Shown piece by piece: positions 44,746-56,987 of a DNA stretch of 64,000 nt. Source of the stretch: Psychrobacter sp. JCM 18901 (GTDB taxonomy: Bacteria > Pseudomonadota > Gammaproteobacteria > Pseudomonadales > Moraxellaceae); assembly GCF_000586435.1 (NCBI RefSeq), contig NZ_BAWH01000011.1, positions 30,918 to 94,917 of the forward strand. The letters run 5' to 3'. Position 1 is the stretch's first letter, and every line of letters begins with the position of its first letter. Under the pieces are notes generated by a model. That model was given only the letters and a program-made list of their open reading frames with translations. It was not told the DNA's origin and made no database searches. The position numbers were made by a program, and so were the translations under genes.

Positions 44746-45765
44746 TTAAGCAGACAGTACACGCTGCGCGATATCTCGATAATCCTGCGAGGCAAGACGC
44801 GGTCCAAACTGCTGAATAACTTGTGCTGATATTTCGCTGGCAAGACGACCACATTCTGGCAGACTATACTGCTGCGATAGCGCATATAAGAAAGCACCAG
44901 CGTAGTTATCGCCTGCGCCATTGGTGTCAATGACATCGGCCACTACTGGCGTTGCAACGTCATGGACTTCAACTTCTGCCTCGTCATTAGGCTGGTGGGC
45001 GATTACTGCACCGTTGGCACCATCAGTGACGACGGCAATTTGGCAGTATTCAAGCAGGGCACGCGCTGCTGCTTTGACTTGTTTTTTATCGGTGAATAGC
45101 TTGGCTTCTTCGCTATTGCAGAATATCACTCCGACTTTGTTGCCGAGCATATTGAGCAAGCCATCTTTGGCAAACTTCACTACCGCAGGGTCAGCAAAGC
45201 TCACCGCGATTTTTGCATTATGAATACCGGCTTGCTGACGTAATTGAGTCATTGCTGGTTGTATGCTCTCAGACATCGCCAGATAGCCTTCTATATATAG
45301 CCAGTCTGCTTGCGTCAACGCGTCAAAATCAACATTGTCAGCGACAATCTCACTTGAAGTGCCAAGATAGGTCTGCATGGTACGCTCGCCATCTTCGGTA
45401 ACGGCAACCACGCATGAGCCAGTCACGCCGCCTGCATGAATAGATTTGTCTGAGGTCGCGACACCTGCTTCGTGCAAGTCTCTGAGATAAAACGCCCCTT
45501 GATCATCATCACCAACGCGGCAAGCATAAAAAGGCTTACCGCCTAAGCTGGCAAAGGTAAACATGGTGTTGGCTGCGGATCCGCCGCCTGCTTGTTTTGA
45601 TGGCTCAATCTCAGCCAGTTTAAAGTAAGCCAGTAGTTGCTGCTGCTCTTCAATACCAGCCAGCGTCATATTACCTTTGGTCAGCTCAGTCTCTTCTAGT
45701 GCTGCATCTGATAGCACATACTCGTGATCAACCAACGCATTGCCTATTGCCATTACATCGTACAT
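44746..45765 (-). CDS. PfkB-family carbohydrate/nucleoside kinase, adenosine-kinase-like
   Basis: 339 residues, intact. Starts MYDVMAIGNALVDHEY; GGGSAANTMFTFASLGG is the first PfkB signature and DTNGAGDNYAGAF, with the catalytic Asp, the second. It resembles bacterial adenosine or inosine-guanosine kinases rather than fructokinases, but the sugar or nucleoside is not certain. A run of six A (DKKQVK) is intact here. Confidence 0.85.
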   Translation of the reverse strand: MYDVMAIGNALVDHEYVLSDAALEETELTKGNMTLAGIEEQQQLLAYFKLAEIEPSKQAGGGSAANTMFTFASLGGKPFYACRVGDDDQGAFYLRDLHEAGVATSDKSIHAGGVTGSCVVAVTEDGERTMQTYLGTSSEIVADNVDFDALTQADWLYIEGYLAMSESIQPAMTQLRQQAGIHNAKIAVSFADPAVVKFAKDGLLNMLGNKVGVIFCNSEEAKLFTDKKQVKAAARALLEYCQIAVVTDGANGAVIAHQPNDEAEVEVHDVATPVVADVIDTNGAGDNYAGAFLYALSQQYSLPECGRLASEISAQVIQQFGPRLASQDYRDIAQRVLSA

Positions 45766-45819
45766 TGATTATTTCTCCTCAATTTATTTATAAACAGTTG
45801 TCTTTCTTATTATTAAAAA

Positions 45820-46776
45820 CTAGTCTGCTTGCAACTCTAGTAGACGCTGATAAAGCGCATTTTTTTTCACACCAGTGATATCAGAGGCCAGTGCGGCTGC
45901 TTTTTTTTGACTGACAAATCCTCTAGCAAACGCTGTAGCAATTTATCATGCGTACTGATGTCGTCAGTATCTTTTGCCACACCGACGCCAGCGACGACCA
46001 CGACTATCTCGCCGCGCTGCTGGTTATCATCTGCTTTAACAAACTCAACCAACTCGCCAAGGGTGCTCTTGTGTACCGTTTCAAAGGTTTTAGTTAATTC
46101 ACGGCAGAAAGTCACCGCGCGGTCTGCACCAAATATCGTTGCCATGTCTTCTAGACTAGCTACGATACGATGCGGCGCTTCATAAAAGATTAAAGTTTCA
46201 GTACGTGCGATTAGATCGCTCAGCTGTTTTTGACGACCATGTTTTGGCGGGCAAAAACCCAATAAAACTAAATCGATCAGAAGGCAATCCTGCTACTGAC
46301 AATGCACCAATGGCAGCAGAAGCCCCAACGATAGGTGATACGGTCACGCCAGCTTCATGCGCGGCTTGCACCAGTTGATAACCTGGATCGCTGACTAGAG
46401 GTGTACCTGCATCACTAATCAAGGCAACCGAATGACCTTGCTCAATCATTTCAATAATTTTGGGCGTTTGAATGGCGCTATTATGTTCGTGGTAGGCCCA
46501 TAGCTTATTGTAACCTTTTTGCTTGGCGGTTGTGTCATCATTTTCGATACTGCTTTTGGCAGGACGAGTCTCTGAGTCTTTTGTCTCGTCAGCTTTACTG
46601 CCTTTGGTATCGATGCCAAAATGTGACAGTAGTTTACCTGAGGTGCGGGTGTCTTCGCAGGCAATAATGGCGACCTGCTTTAAGACATCAATTGCGTGCG
46701 AAGTCATGTCGGACATATTGCCAATTGGCGTGGCAACGATATAGAGACAAGCTGGCATCGCAGTAGGGGTAGACAT
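45820..46776 (-). CDS. rsmI: RsmI, 16S rRNA 2'-O-ribose C1402 methyltransferase (frameshifted)
   Basis: Methylates C1402 of 16S rRNA using SAM. Motifs LYIVATPIGNMSD, ACEDTRTSGKLL, ALISDAGTPLVSDPGY and FIGFLP are clear. An acidic and Ser/Thr-rich insert (about residues 58-85) is unusual for the family. Two breaks: A4 for A3 near 46243 (LPAKHGRQKQ) and A8 for A6 at 45901-45908 (SVKKAAALAS). The corrected C-terminus has GVKKNALYQRLLEL, 317 residues. Confidence 0.94.
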
Positions 46777-46943
46777 GAAAACCTCGGGTCATTAAAAAGA
46801 CGTGAAAAAATAATAGTGCGCTAGTATGTACAGTCGTTATCTATGGTTTTTCAGCCAAATAATGAGTGAAGAAATCGATAGATTTTGAGAGCAGAATGCG
46901 CAGAAGTGGCTAGTTTAGCATGTTGTGCTATGATAATTCTTAA

Positions 46944-47406
46944 ATGTTAATCAGACCAATTCACCTTATGCCGAACCATAAGTCCTTAATCTTAACCTCA
47001 CCAAAACAACGTCAAGGTAGTCGGTTTGAGCAGCAAGCGTGTGAGTATTTACAAGCGCAAGGGTTAAGGTTAGTCGCGCAAAATTGGCAACAGCCAAAAG
47101 TAGGTGAGTTGGATCTGGTCATGATTGAGATAGGTTCAGCATGGTCAACACTAGTATTTATTGAAGTCCGCCAGCGCAAGTCCTCGAATTATGGCGATGC
47201 AGCACTCAGCGTGACAGCAAGTAAACAGCGCAAAGTGATTAAAGCGGCGCAATGTTTTTTTGCAGCAGCATCTTGAGTACGCTCGCTATGACTGCCGGTT
47301 TGATGTCATTGCTTACAACACGATGAGTAAGTCAAATTCAAGAAATGAGCCGTTAGACAATCAACCAGAATGGATTCAAAATGCTTTTATAGCCAGTGCT
47401 TGGTAA
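46944..47406 (+). CDS. yraN: YraN, UPF0102 family endonuclease-like protein (frameshifted)
   Basis: 153 residues after correction (135-147 if a later start is used). Has the Holliday-junction-resolvase-like core: GSRFEQQACEYL, NWQQPKVGELDLV, LVFIEVRQRKS. The function is not established. The frame breaks near 47255-47261, with T7 for T6 (CFLQQHLEYARYD). It lies head-to-head with rsmI, 167 bases away, as in the E. coli yraL-yraN neighbourhood. Confidence 0.88.
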
Positions 47407-47729
47407 TAGAGTAAATAAGATAGATACTGCCAAGTGAAGCATCTAACCATATCTGACAAGTAAGGTTCGTTACTAAAAAGCTAACCGCTGATGGTCAAAA
47501 TTAAGTAAAGTAGCGGTTATAGTTAACTCTCTATAAATCAGATACATTATTAGTTTAAAGTAGCGGTTATAGTTAACTCTCTATAAATCAGATACATTAT
47601 TAGTTTATCGCTATGTTTAGCTCGTCACTCGTCACTACTAGAGCGTGTTTTCTTGAAGTGAAGATATGACCTAGATTAAGATTTGCTCAATTTATAAAAT
47701 TGTCACAACCATGTTCTAAGAGGTAAATA
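47407..47729. other. Spacer between yraN and dolP
   Basis: Contains a 50-base tandem duplication (47506-47607). Otherwise AT-rich, no gene. Confidence 0.5.
47506..47607. repeat. 50-base direct tandem duplication
   Basis: Two perfect copies (47506-47555 and 47556-47605) plus two bases of a third. It could be a true recent duplication in the dolP promoter region or an assembly artefact. Confidence 0.9.
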
Positions 47730-48530
47730 ATGACACGGATGCATTTGCGCACTGCTATTTTTGGTTCATCACGCCGTATTACGACTGGCATTATGATTGC
47801 TTCCTGCGTTGTCAGTACAGGTTGTGCCACCAACTATCTGACCAACAGTACAGAAGGGACTTATGGTGTGCCAATGACTGAGCGTACGATTCCGCAGCGT
47901 CTGCTCGATCGTAGTATTGAACATACTGCCAAAATCAATGTGTACGGGTTAAAAGAAGACCTGCAGCAAACTAGCCGTATGGGTATCGATAGCTTCAACA
48001 GCGAAGTGCTGCTCACAGGTGAAGTACCAACTGAAACGCTCAAAGCAGAAGTAGAAAAAGTCGTTAGCTCTATGCCAGATGTACGCCGTGTCTACAATGA
48101 GATGGAAGTCAGTGCGTCAAAAGGGTATAGCTCAACGGTTCATGATGGTTATATCACTTCAAAGCTACTGGCTAAAATAGCCGCCAGCGATGGCGTAAGT
48201 GCGTCACAAATTAAAGCCGTTACTAATAATGGCGTGGTCTATATTATGGGCCGTATGACACCCACTCAGCAGAGTCATCTGATTGATATCGCCAATGGCA
48301 CTGTTGGGGTCACTGAGTTGGTATTGCTGACAACTGTCGTTGACGATAGAGGTGTCAAAATAAATAATGATGACATCATGTATGAGAATAATTTAGCCAA
48401 TCCTGCAGTAGCGCCAGCTGCCCAAGATACTACTATCAGTACGGCAACGCCTATTGTCATAACAGAAGAAGAGGCCACTACTGCTCAGCCGTCTTCAAGC
48501 CCTTATATTGATCTTTATCAGAACCAGTAG
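47730..48530 (+). CDS. dolP: BON-domain outer-membrane protein, DolP (YraP)-like
   Basis: 266 residues, intact. Signal region (about 12-32) ends STGCAT, a weak lipobox. Two BON domains follow: one with INVYGLKEDLQQ... EVLLTGEVPTE, the second with ITSKLLAKIAASDGVSASQ... NGVVYIMGRMTP. A Thr/Ser-rich tail of about 60 residues is extra. DolP in E. coli binds anionic phospholipids at the division site and supports outer-membrane integrity. It is near yraN, as in E. coli. Confidence 0.88.
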   Translation: MTRMHLRTAIFGSSRRITTGIMIASCVVSTGCATNYLTNSTEGTYGVPMTERTIPQRLLDRSIEHTAKINVYGLKEDLQQTSRMGIDSFNSEVLLTGEVPTETLKAEVEKVVSSMPDVRRVYNEMEVSASKGYSSTVHDGYITSKLLAKIAASDGVSASQIKAVTNNGVVYIMGRMTPTQQSHLIDIANGTVGVTELVLLTTVVDDRGVKINNDDIMYENNLANPAVAPAAQDTTISTATPIVITEEEATTAQPSSSPYIDLYQNQ

Positions 48531-48765
48531 CACTCTAGTTCGCCAAGCGATAAATGACATCAATCACAATAAGCCTAAATAGTGATAACAGTAAAGGCAC
48601 GAGAAATCTTCAGCCAGTGAGTACTATATCAATAGCAAAAGGTAGCAGAGTCAGCGCATTAGCCAACGATACTAATATCAAACACATCATTGGCTAGTGG
48701 ATGAACCATTATCGCTGTTAGCCTGTTACTACTGATTGATAAATAAATATAATAGGATACTGGTC

Positions 48766-49762
48766 ATGAAGGATTCACAGGCAAATATACAACCAAATAA
48801 AGAAACAAGCGTCATTGGTAATATAGGCATACACAATAAACCTGCTCATAAGAAAACACGCACATTGAGATTTGGTGGTGCGGCAATATTGGCATTGGGC
48901 AGTATCGCGTTAGCTACGCAAAACGCACAGGCACTATCGCCGTTGGCTATCGTCAATGGAATTACTTCTAGTGGCGGCGTTGGGGTGAGTAAGGATATCT
49001 TATATGGTGATCAGCCTTCACAAGACCTAGATATCTATTATCCAAAACCGCTAGCACAAGCAATGAAATCTCAGAGTGCTACTAATACTAGCTATCCTAT
49101 GGTGGTATTTGTCCATGGTGGTTCATGGGAGAGCGGCAATAAAGAACAATATGCCTTTGTCGGTCAGAGCTTAGCCAAAGCAGGTTACGTCACCGCAGTG
49201 ATTAATTACCGTAAAGCACCTGAACACGTCTATCCTGATTATGTCAAAGATGCGGCTCAGGCAATTGCTTGGAGTATTGAAAATGCGACCAGTCTTCATG
49301 CAGATCCGTCACGCCTAGCGGTGATGGGGCATTCTGCTGGCGCGTTTAATGCCGTTGCAGCCGTTGCCAACGAAGATTTTTTTGGCGCCTTATGGTATTA
49401 AGCCAATAGATATTGCAGCCGTTATTGGGATCGCGGGTCCTTATAGCTATGATTTCCGTAAGTTCAGTAGTGCAACAGCGTTTGGCCCCAATGCCACGCC
49501 TGATCAGGTGATGCCAGATCGTCAGATTAAAGGAGCGCAGCCGCCATATTTATTATTAACGGCGGAAAAAGACAAAATTGTACATGTGACTAATACAATC
49601 AAAATGACAGAAGCGTTTAAAAAAGCAGGCGTAACCGTTGAAACGGGCGAAATCGAAGGGGCCAGTCACGCAACCAGTATAGGCGCTATGGCACCGCCGC
49701 TACGCTGGGTAAATGATGTGCGTGCGCAAGTGTTGACGTACTTGGATAAAACGCTCAAATAG
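48766..49762 (+). CDS. Secreted alpha/beta hydrolase, carboxylesterase-like (frameshifted)
   Basis: 331 residues after correction. A hydrophobic segment ATQNAQALS at about 50-60 may be a signal peptide after a long cytoplasmic start. The domain has FVHGGSWESGNKEQ (HGG oxyanion), nucleophile elbow GHSAGAFNA and the late His in GASHATSI, like BD-FAE/hormone-sensitive-lipase-type esterases. The frame breaks near 49377-49383, with T7 for T6 (NEDFLAPYG). The ATG at 48766 is preferred (AGGA upstream) over an in-frame TTG at 48736. Confidence 0.82.
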
Positions 49763-49926
49763 CTTATCACTATGCATGTCTATCACTTTTGACCGTTTAA
49801 TTGATAGCACTGTCTCAATGCTCAAACATACTTGAGTAAGACAGTACTGTAAGATATGCAAACTCTTGTTATAATGTCATCACTTTAAATCTATACCCTA
49901 TTCTAAACTTTAAGGCAGACTATTCT

Positions 49927-50178
49927 ATGAGCATGAACGCTGACGATTTGATCGCATTTTTACAGACTCACTTCCCAGACGCTTTTATTCAAGCTGCCAA
50001 CCAAGGTAATAAGTTTGACGTACGCGTGGTCGATGCCAGCTTTGAAGGCAAACGCGCGGTTCAGCGTCAGCAAGCAGTATATGCGTTAGTTAATGATAAG
50101 ATTGCGAGTGGCGATATTCACGCACTCAATATCCAAGCGCTGACGCCTGCTGAGTGGGACGCTCAATCAAAAGGCTAA
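49927..50178 (+). CDS. ibaG: BolA-family protein, IbaG-like
   Basis: 83 residues, intact. BolA fold; partners monothiol glutaredoxins in iron-sulfur handling and acid response in E. coli. Key segments: GNKFDVRVVDASFEGK, RQQAVYALVNDKI. It lies directly upstream of murA, as in E. coli (ibaG-murA), which supports the assignment. Confidence 0.88.
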   Translation: MSMNADDLIAFLQTHFPDAFIQAANQGNKFDVRVVDASFEGKRAVQRQQAVYALVNDKIASGDIHALNIQALTPAEWDAQSKG

Positions 50179-50277
50179 TTAAATAGCTGTCTATATGACT
50201 AGATATTACTGAATCGGCCATATGCATGGTTGAAAGTCGTAATTCTGGTTTTCATAATTTTCTATACTCATCGCTAG

Positions 50278-51558
<1,281 letters not shown>

Positions 51559-51652
51559 TATTGATTGATTCAATATCGACTGTTACCCATATTACGTTAT
51601 AAATTAAAAACTCTCCTTTCAATAGGGGACTGCACATGGACACGATGTCATT

Positions 51653-52345
51653 ATGACTGAGACAAGCAAATCTTTACCAGCCAGCGGTTTATTAAACGAA
51701 GTAAACGATGAGTTTTCAGGTCTAACCTTGGCTTTATCAAAAGGCCGCATTCTAGAAGAGACCATGCCACTGCTACGTGCAGCTGGCGTTGATCTTTTAG
51801 AAGATCCTGAAGCGTCACGTAAACTTATTTTTCCAACCTCAAATCCAAATGTACGTGTATTGATTTTGCGTGCCAGCGACGTGCCGACCTATGTCGAACA
51901 TGGCGCTGCTGATTTTGGGGTGGCAGGTAAAGATGTGCTGCTTGAGCATGGTGCCAATCATGTTTATGAATTGCTCGATTTGCAGATTGCTCAGTGTAAA
52001 CTGATGACTGCGGGTGTGAAAGATGCACCGCTGCCAAATCGTCGTCTGCGTATCGCGACCAAATATGTCAATGTCGCTCGTGCTTATTTTGCTAGCCAAG
52101 GGCAGCAGGTTGATGTCATTAAGCTTTACGGTTCGATGGAGCTTGCGCCATTGGTTGGTTTAGGTGATTTGATTGTCGATGTGGTCGATACAGGTAACAC
52201 ACTGCGCGCCAATGGGCTTGAAGCACGCGATCACATTTGTGATGTTTCATCACGTCTGATTGTCAATCAAGTGAGCTATAAGCGCAAATTCGCACTACTA
52301 GAACCAATCTTAGATAGCTTTAAAAATAGTATCGCCAATAGCTAA
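51653..52345 (+). CDS. hisG: HisG, ATP phosphoribosyltransferase, short form
   Basis: First step of histidine synthesis: ATP + PRPP to PR-ATP. 230 residues, intact, the short HisGS form without the C-terminal regulatory domain. Motifs [21 protein letters not shown]-type segment in FGVAGKDVL, and [16 protein letters not shown] for PRPP. Short HisG works with HisZ; no hisZ is in this window. Confidence 0.95.
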   Translation: MTETSKSLPASGLLNEVNDEFSGLTLALSKGRILEETMPLLRAAGVDLLEDPEASRKLIFPTSNPNVRVLILRASDVPTYVEHGAADFGVAGKDVLLEHGANHVYELLDLQIAQCKLMTAGVKDAPLPNRRLRIATKYVNVARAYFASQGQQVDVIKLYGSMELAPLVGLGDLIVDVVDTGNTLRANGLEARDHICDVSSRLIVNQVSYKRKFALLEPILDSFKNSIANS

Positions 52346-52395
52346 TTATCCAGTGCAAGTCATTAGTAATATAAAGCATGGTTATACAAATTTTT

Positions 52396-52447
52396 AAACC
52401 AGTTTAGCAGGCTATGAGTGACGTAGCGTGCTAAACTGGTTTTGTTG
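52396..52447 (+). terminator. Terminator between hisG and hisD
   Basis: Stem AAACCAGTTTAGCA / TGCTAAACTGGTTT with a long, partly unpaired loop of about 20 bases, followed by TTTTG. It suggests hisG (perhaps with murA) ends here and hisD starts a new transcript. Confidence 0.7.
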
Positions 52448-52595
52448 TCTTAGCTTTCGAAAACATAAAATCATCGTAAAATTCAGACAAGAAAACGTCG
52501 AGTAAGTTGTAATATTTTGAAAGATAAACCTACTTTACTCAGTTCCAAACCGTTCATTTTTAGCACTACTTTATGCTCAGATATAGGATTAGGTC

Positions 52596-53889
52596 ATGCG
52601 CCAGTTAAGTACCCAAGATGCCGATTTGATAGTCAATTGACACAGTTGCTTGCCTTTGAAACAGTCAATGATGCTGAATTATTGCATACCGTCGATGATA
52701 TCATTGCCCAAGTACGTGCTGATGGTGATAGCGTCGTATTGGCATTGACTCAGCAGTTTGACCAGCATCCAGCAACGTCGATGCAAGAGTTAGAGCTGTC
52801 TAAAGAAGCGCTTGCTGAAGCGTTTGCCAATCTTGATGAGAAAGTAAAGTTAGCGTTGACCACAGCCGCAACTCGGGTACAGACATTCCATGAGCGCCAA
52901 GTACAAGAAACCTGGCAGTATGAGGATGAGCTAGGCAACCGATTGGGTCAAAAAGTCACGCCACTTGATCGCGTTGGGATTTATGTGCCGGGCGGTCTGG
53001 CTTCTTATCCATCGTCAGTATTGATGAATGCTATTCCTGCCAAGGTGGCTGGTGTCACTGAAGTCATCATGGTGGTACCAGCGCCTAAAGGTGTGCTGAA
53101 CCCTCTGGTATTGGCGGCAGCCATCTGGCCCAAGTCGATCGCGTCTTCACTATTGGTGGCGCTCAGGCAGTAGCAGCCTTAGCTTACGGTACTGAAACTA
53201 TCCCAGCCGTGGACAAAATCACAGGACCAGGCAACAAATATGTCGCGGCAGCCAAACGAGCAGTATTTGGACAAGTCGGCATTGATATGATTGCAGGTCC
53301 CTCAGAAGTGTTGGTATATGCAGAGGGTGAAGCGCAAGATCGAGCTGATTGGCTCGCGATGGATTTGTTGTCGCAAGCAGAGCACGACCGTATCGCTCAA
53401 GCCATCTTTGTGACGACCAGTGAAGAGCAGCTAAAAGAAGTCGCGTTAGAGATAGAAAGAGCACTCGCTGAGCTACCAAAAGCAGATATCGCACGCGATT
53501 CGCTACAAAATCGTGGTGCACTTATATTAGTGAAAGATCGTAGCGAGGGTATGGCACTGATTAATCGTATTGCCCCTGAGCATTTGGAGTTATCCGTTGA
53601 TAACCCTGATGCATTGTTAGATGATATTCGTCATGCGGGTGCTATCTTTATGGGTCGTCACACGCCTGAGGCGATTGGGGATTACTGTGCAGGACCGAAC
53701 CATGTGCTACCAACATCCGGTACCGCGCGCTTTTCTTCACCGTTAGGTGTTTATGACTTTCAGAAGAAATCCTCAATTATTTATTGCAGTGAATCTGGTA
53801 GTAAGCCTTTGGCTGAGACGGCAGATATTTTAGCGCAGCGTGAGGACCTAGAGGCCCATGCGCGCTCAGCCCGTTATCGTTATCAGTAA
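52596..53889 (+). CDS. hisD: HisD, histidinol dehydrogenase (frameshifted)
   Basis: Last two steps of histidine synthesis (histidinol to histidine, NAD-dependent, zinc). Start at 52596 ([11 protein letters not shown]) with AGGATTAGG upstream. [33 protein letters not shown] and the zinc-site [13 protein letters not shown] segment ([10 protein letters not shown]) are present. Two losses: a T near 52625 (GATTTTGAT expected) and a C near 53118 (GCCCATCTG expected). Corrected length is 431 residues. The open frame from 52517 is a shadow joined by the first error. Confidence 0.95.
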
Positions 53890-53965
53890 GATATTTTGAG
53901 CGTCTTCGTTTTTACTTTTGATAGATATTTTTAATAGTCTGTATGGCTAATTAGTAGGATAATTT

Positions 53966-55098
53966 ATGAGCGAGTCAAAGATAGATACCAGACTTTGGTC
54001 ATCTAAAGCACGCAACTTGTCACCTTATGTGCCGGGTGAGCAGCCACAGCACGACAATTTATGCAAACTGAACACCAATGAAAACCCGTTTCCGCCCTCA
54101 CCAAAAGTAGGGAGGCAATCGCTAAGATACTCACTCAGCAAGCGCAAGAGCTGCGTTTATATCCGGCACCTGAATCCAACGACCTACGTGCTGCACTGGC
54201 ACAAGCATATGACCTTGATGTCAGCCAAGTGTTTGTTGGTAATGGCTCAGATGAAGTCTTGGCGCTTATATTTGCCAGTTTTTTCCTAAAAGAGCGTCCG
54301 CTTTTATCACCTGATATTGGCTACAGCTTTTATCCTGTCTATGCGCAGACTTTTGGTGTGCATCTCGTCAAAATCCCATTAGAGGACGATTTTAGTATCG
54401 ATCCTGATGCTTATCGTCAGCCTTGTAGCGGTATCATCATTGCCAATCCGAATGCGCCAACAGGTTTGCTCTTATCACTTGCTGATATCCGTAAGCTAGC
54501 AAGCGAGCATTCTAACGCCGTGATTGTAATTGACGAGGCATATATTGATTTTGCTCAGATAGAATCAGGTAACCCAGAGGCTCAGGTTTCAGCGGTCAGC
54601 TTAATCAATGAGTGTGACAACGTTATCGTGACGCAGACCTTTTCAAAATCACGGTCACTTGCTGGTTTACGTGTTGGGATGGCCTTTGGTAGTGCTTCGT
54701 TGATTGAAGCATTGACGCGTATGAAAAATAGCTTCAATAGCTACCCATTGGATAAATTAGCGCAAGCTGGTGCGACTGCGAGTGTGTTAGATACTGAGTA
54801 TTTTGAGCAAACCCGTCAGCAAGTCATTGATTTACGTACGTCGCTAACAGCAGAGTTGACGACATTGGGCTATAAGGTCCTACCGTCACATGCCAACTTT
54901 GTTTTTGCTCGTCCAAAAGATGGCAATGCAAGTGCTGTCGCGAGTGCGTTACGCGAGCAGGGCATTATCGTTCGCCATTTTGATAAGCCGCGTATTGCAG
55001 AGTACTTGCGTATTACTATCGGTACGGCAGAGCAGAACGAGCGTTTGATTAATGCGCTAAAAGCTTTGCAAGTCGATGCTAGCGTTGTTGCTGAATAA
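53966..55098 (+). CDS. hisC: HisC, histidinol-phosphate aminotransferase (frameshifted)
   Basis: PLP aminotransferase that converts imidazole-acetol phosphate to histidinol phosphate. [52 protein letters not shown] and the PLP lysine in [14 protein letters not shown] are all present. One base is missing near 54111 (PKVREAIAK expected). Corrected length is 377 residues. Follows hisD by 76 bases. Confidence 0.94.
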
Positions 55099-55184
55099 AA
55101 TTATATTGATAGCTTAATATAGAATGTTGATAAATAAGTCTATTTATTCAAAACGCAAAACACTATCGATAAGTCTTAAAAGCA

Positions 55185-55218
55185 AAGCCTGCTAACGTAA
55201 CGTTGGCAGGCTTTTTTT
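55185..55218. terminator. Terminator between hisC and pabB
   Basis: Stem AAAGCCTGCTAACG / CGTTGGCAGGCTTT (one wobble) with a three-base loop TAA, followed by T7. Mainly ends hisDC on plus; pabB converges. Confidence 0.82.
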
Positions 55219-55249
55219 AATTTCAAATTAGCAATAATATTTGAGTTCG

Positions 55250-56984
55250 CTATCTTAGGTTTTTTTGAGCAAGTACTGATAATAAATTACCTACTTTATC
55301 TAAGCATTCTTGGTATTCAGCATCACAATCGGACGCGACCGTAATACCGCCACCTGCCCATAGATTAACGTGTCTTTCTTCATTAAGGCTATTATCTGAC
55401 GAAGTACTGGCTTGCAATGTACGAATGAGCACGTTCCATTGACCACTACCATCAAAATTCATATAACCCATAGTGCCACAATAGGCACCGCGTGGCGTAG
55501 ATTCCAGTTCAGCGATGATTTCGACAGCGCGTTTTTTGGTGTGCCAGTGATAGAACCAGCAGGCAGACTACCAAACAATACAGCCAATGGATGAGTATCA
55601 GTTTTTAGCTCAGCGGTAATAGTACTCACCATATGATGCACGTTGCTAAAGCTCTCAATCGCAAATAACTGTGGTACTTTTACACTGCCAATTTTGGCGT
55701 ATTTACCCAAATCATTACGCAGTAAATCTACAATCATGACATTTTCGGCACGGTCTTTTTCGCTATTGACCAGTTGCTGTTTGTACATTTCATCTTGCTC
55801 GTCAGTCGTACCTCGCGGCATGGTTCCCTTGATAGGCTTGGTGCGAATAGAGTGTTTGCCAGTGTCGATTTCTCTAGTGAATGTAAAAAACAACTCAGGT
55901 GAGCAGCTTAACAATTCAAAATGATTGATATCTGCGTTAAAGCTGTTCCTATTTAGGTAATCACCATCATTGCCCTTAACGCTCGTATATCCTGCAAAAG
56001 GCGCTTTTGTATTGCGATATAGCGCAGGCAAATAGTCAATAAGCGCAGCTGTTGATTGGCTAACATCATTGCTATACGGTAGTCTGCCAGACCATTTCTG
56101 TGTCAGGTTTATCTGATAGCAGTCGCCTTGCTGTAGATAGTCTTGTGTGCGATGAAATGCTTGTTGATAATCAAGCTTACTCCATCGCGGACTTAAAACT
56201 AAGGGAGTGATGCTTAATGCATCTTTAAACTGTGACGGATTGAGATATTTATCAGACAGTTTTTGATCCAGTTCGTCTAGGTACGAGGTAAGAGTATTTA
56301 TAAGAATATCGTTTTTTTATGACCAATATTCTCAGAAACGTCAGCATTGGTTAGATGACTTTTTAACGCCCAACCTGTATCAGCATATGCCGTAGGTGTT
56401 AGATAAATATCATAATGTCCCAACGAAGCACATGGCTGCATTGCCAATTCAATCCTATCGGCAGGACTTAGTTCGAGAGCTGCAATATCATAACCAATAA
56501 AACCGATTAGCCCATGATGATAACTAGGTTTCGAGCTTTCTTCGCTATTGATATATGACGTGTCGTGATTGGCTTTTTGAGTATTGCTATAAGCGATTAG
56601 CTCTTCTTGCCACTCTAGATAACTCATATAAGCTGTCGTGCCAGCATAACTATTATCAGCGCTATTTACATTAGTATCGCGACTCAAGTCAGTATTGCGA
56701 CAACTCTTAATCACCTTATAAATATTGGGTAAATCACTAGAGGACTGCTCATCTTTGGGATAGACAGACCAGCTGACTTTTGGGAGTAAACCGATCACGG
56801 GTCGACCATCATTATTAAGCCAAACAAGTTGCCAGTTTGCTTTAATATCTTGGTCGAGCAAGTGACGCTGTAGCTGCGGCATCAGTTCGGTAGCAGACAA
56901 ATCACCAAAACGCCAGCTAGGTTTGCTAGCTAGCGATGGCGCAGAATCTGTCTGCTCAGTTGTATTGTGATTTGATACAAGCAT
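55250..56984 (-). CDS. pabB: PabB, aminodeoxychorismate synthase component I (frameshifted)
   Basis: Makes 4-amino-4-deoxychorismate from chorismate and ammonia (with PabA) for folate. C-terminal chorismate-binding domain: GDCYQINLTQ, SCSPELFF, TKPIKGTMPRG, DLLRNDLG, GSITGTPK and GGGITVASD. Two breaks. The run at 56312-56318 has seven A (coding strand) but five or eight are needed. Near 55532 six A are written where seven give TGTPKKRAVE. Length is about 577-578 residues. The N-terminal 230 residues are diverged, with a poorly conserved insert. It starts 3 bases after fabB. Confidence 0.9.
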
Positions 56985-56987
56985 GGG

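Noticed and set aside
53219..53521. Minus-strand open frames inside hisD and elsewhere
   Set aside because: Shadows of genes on the other strand, with no family content.
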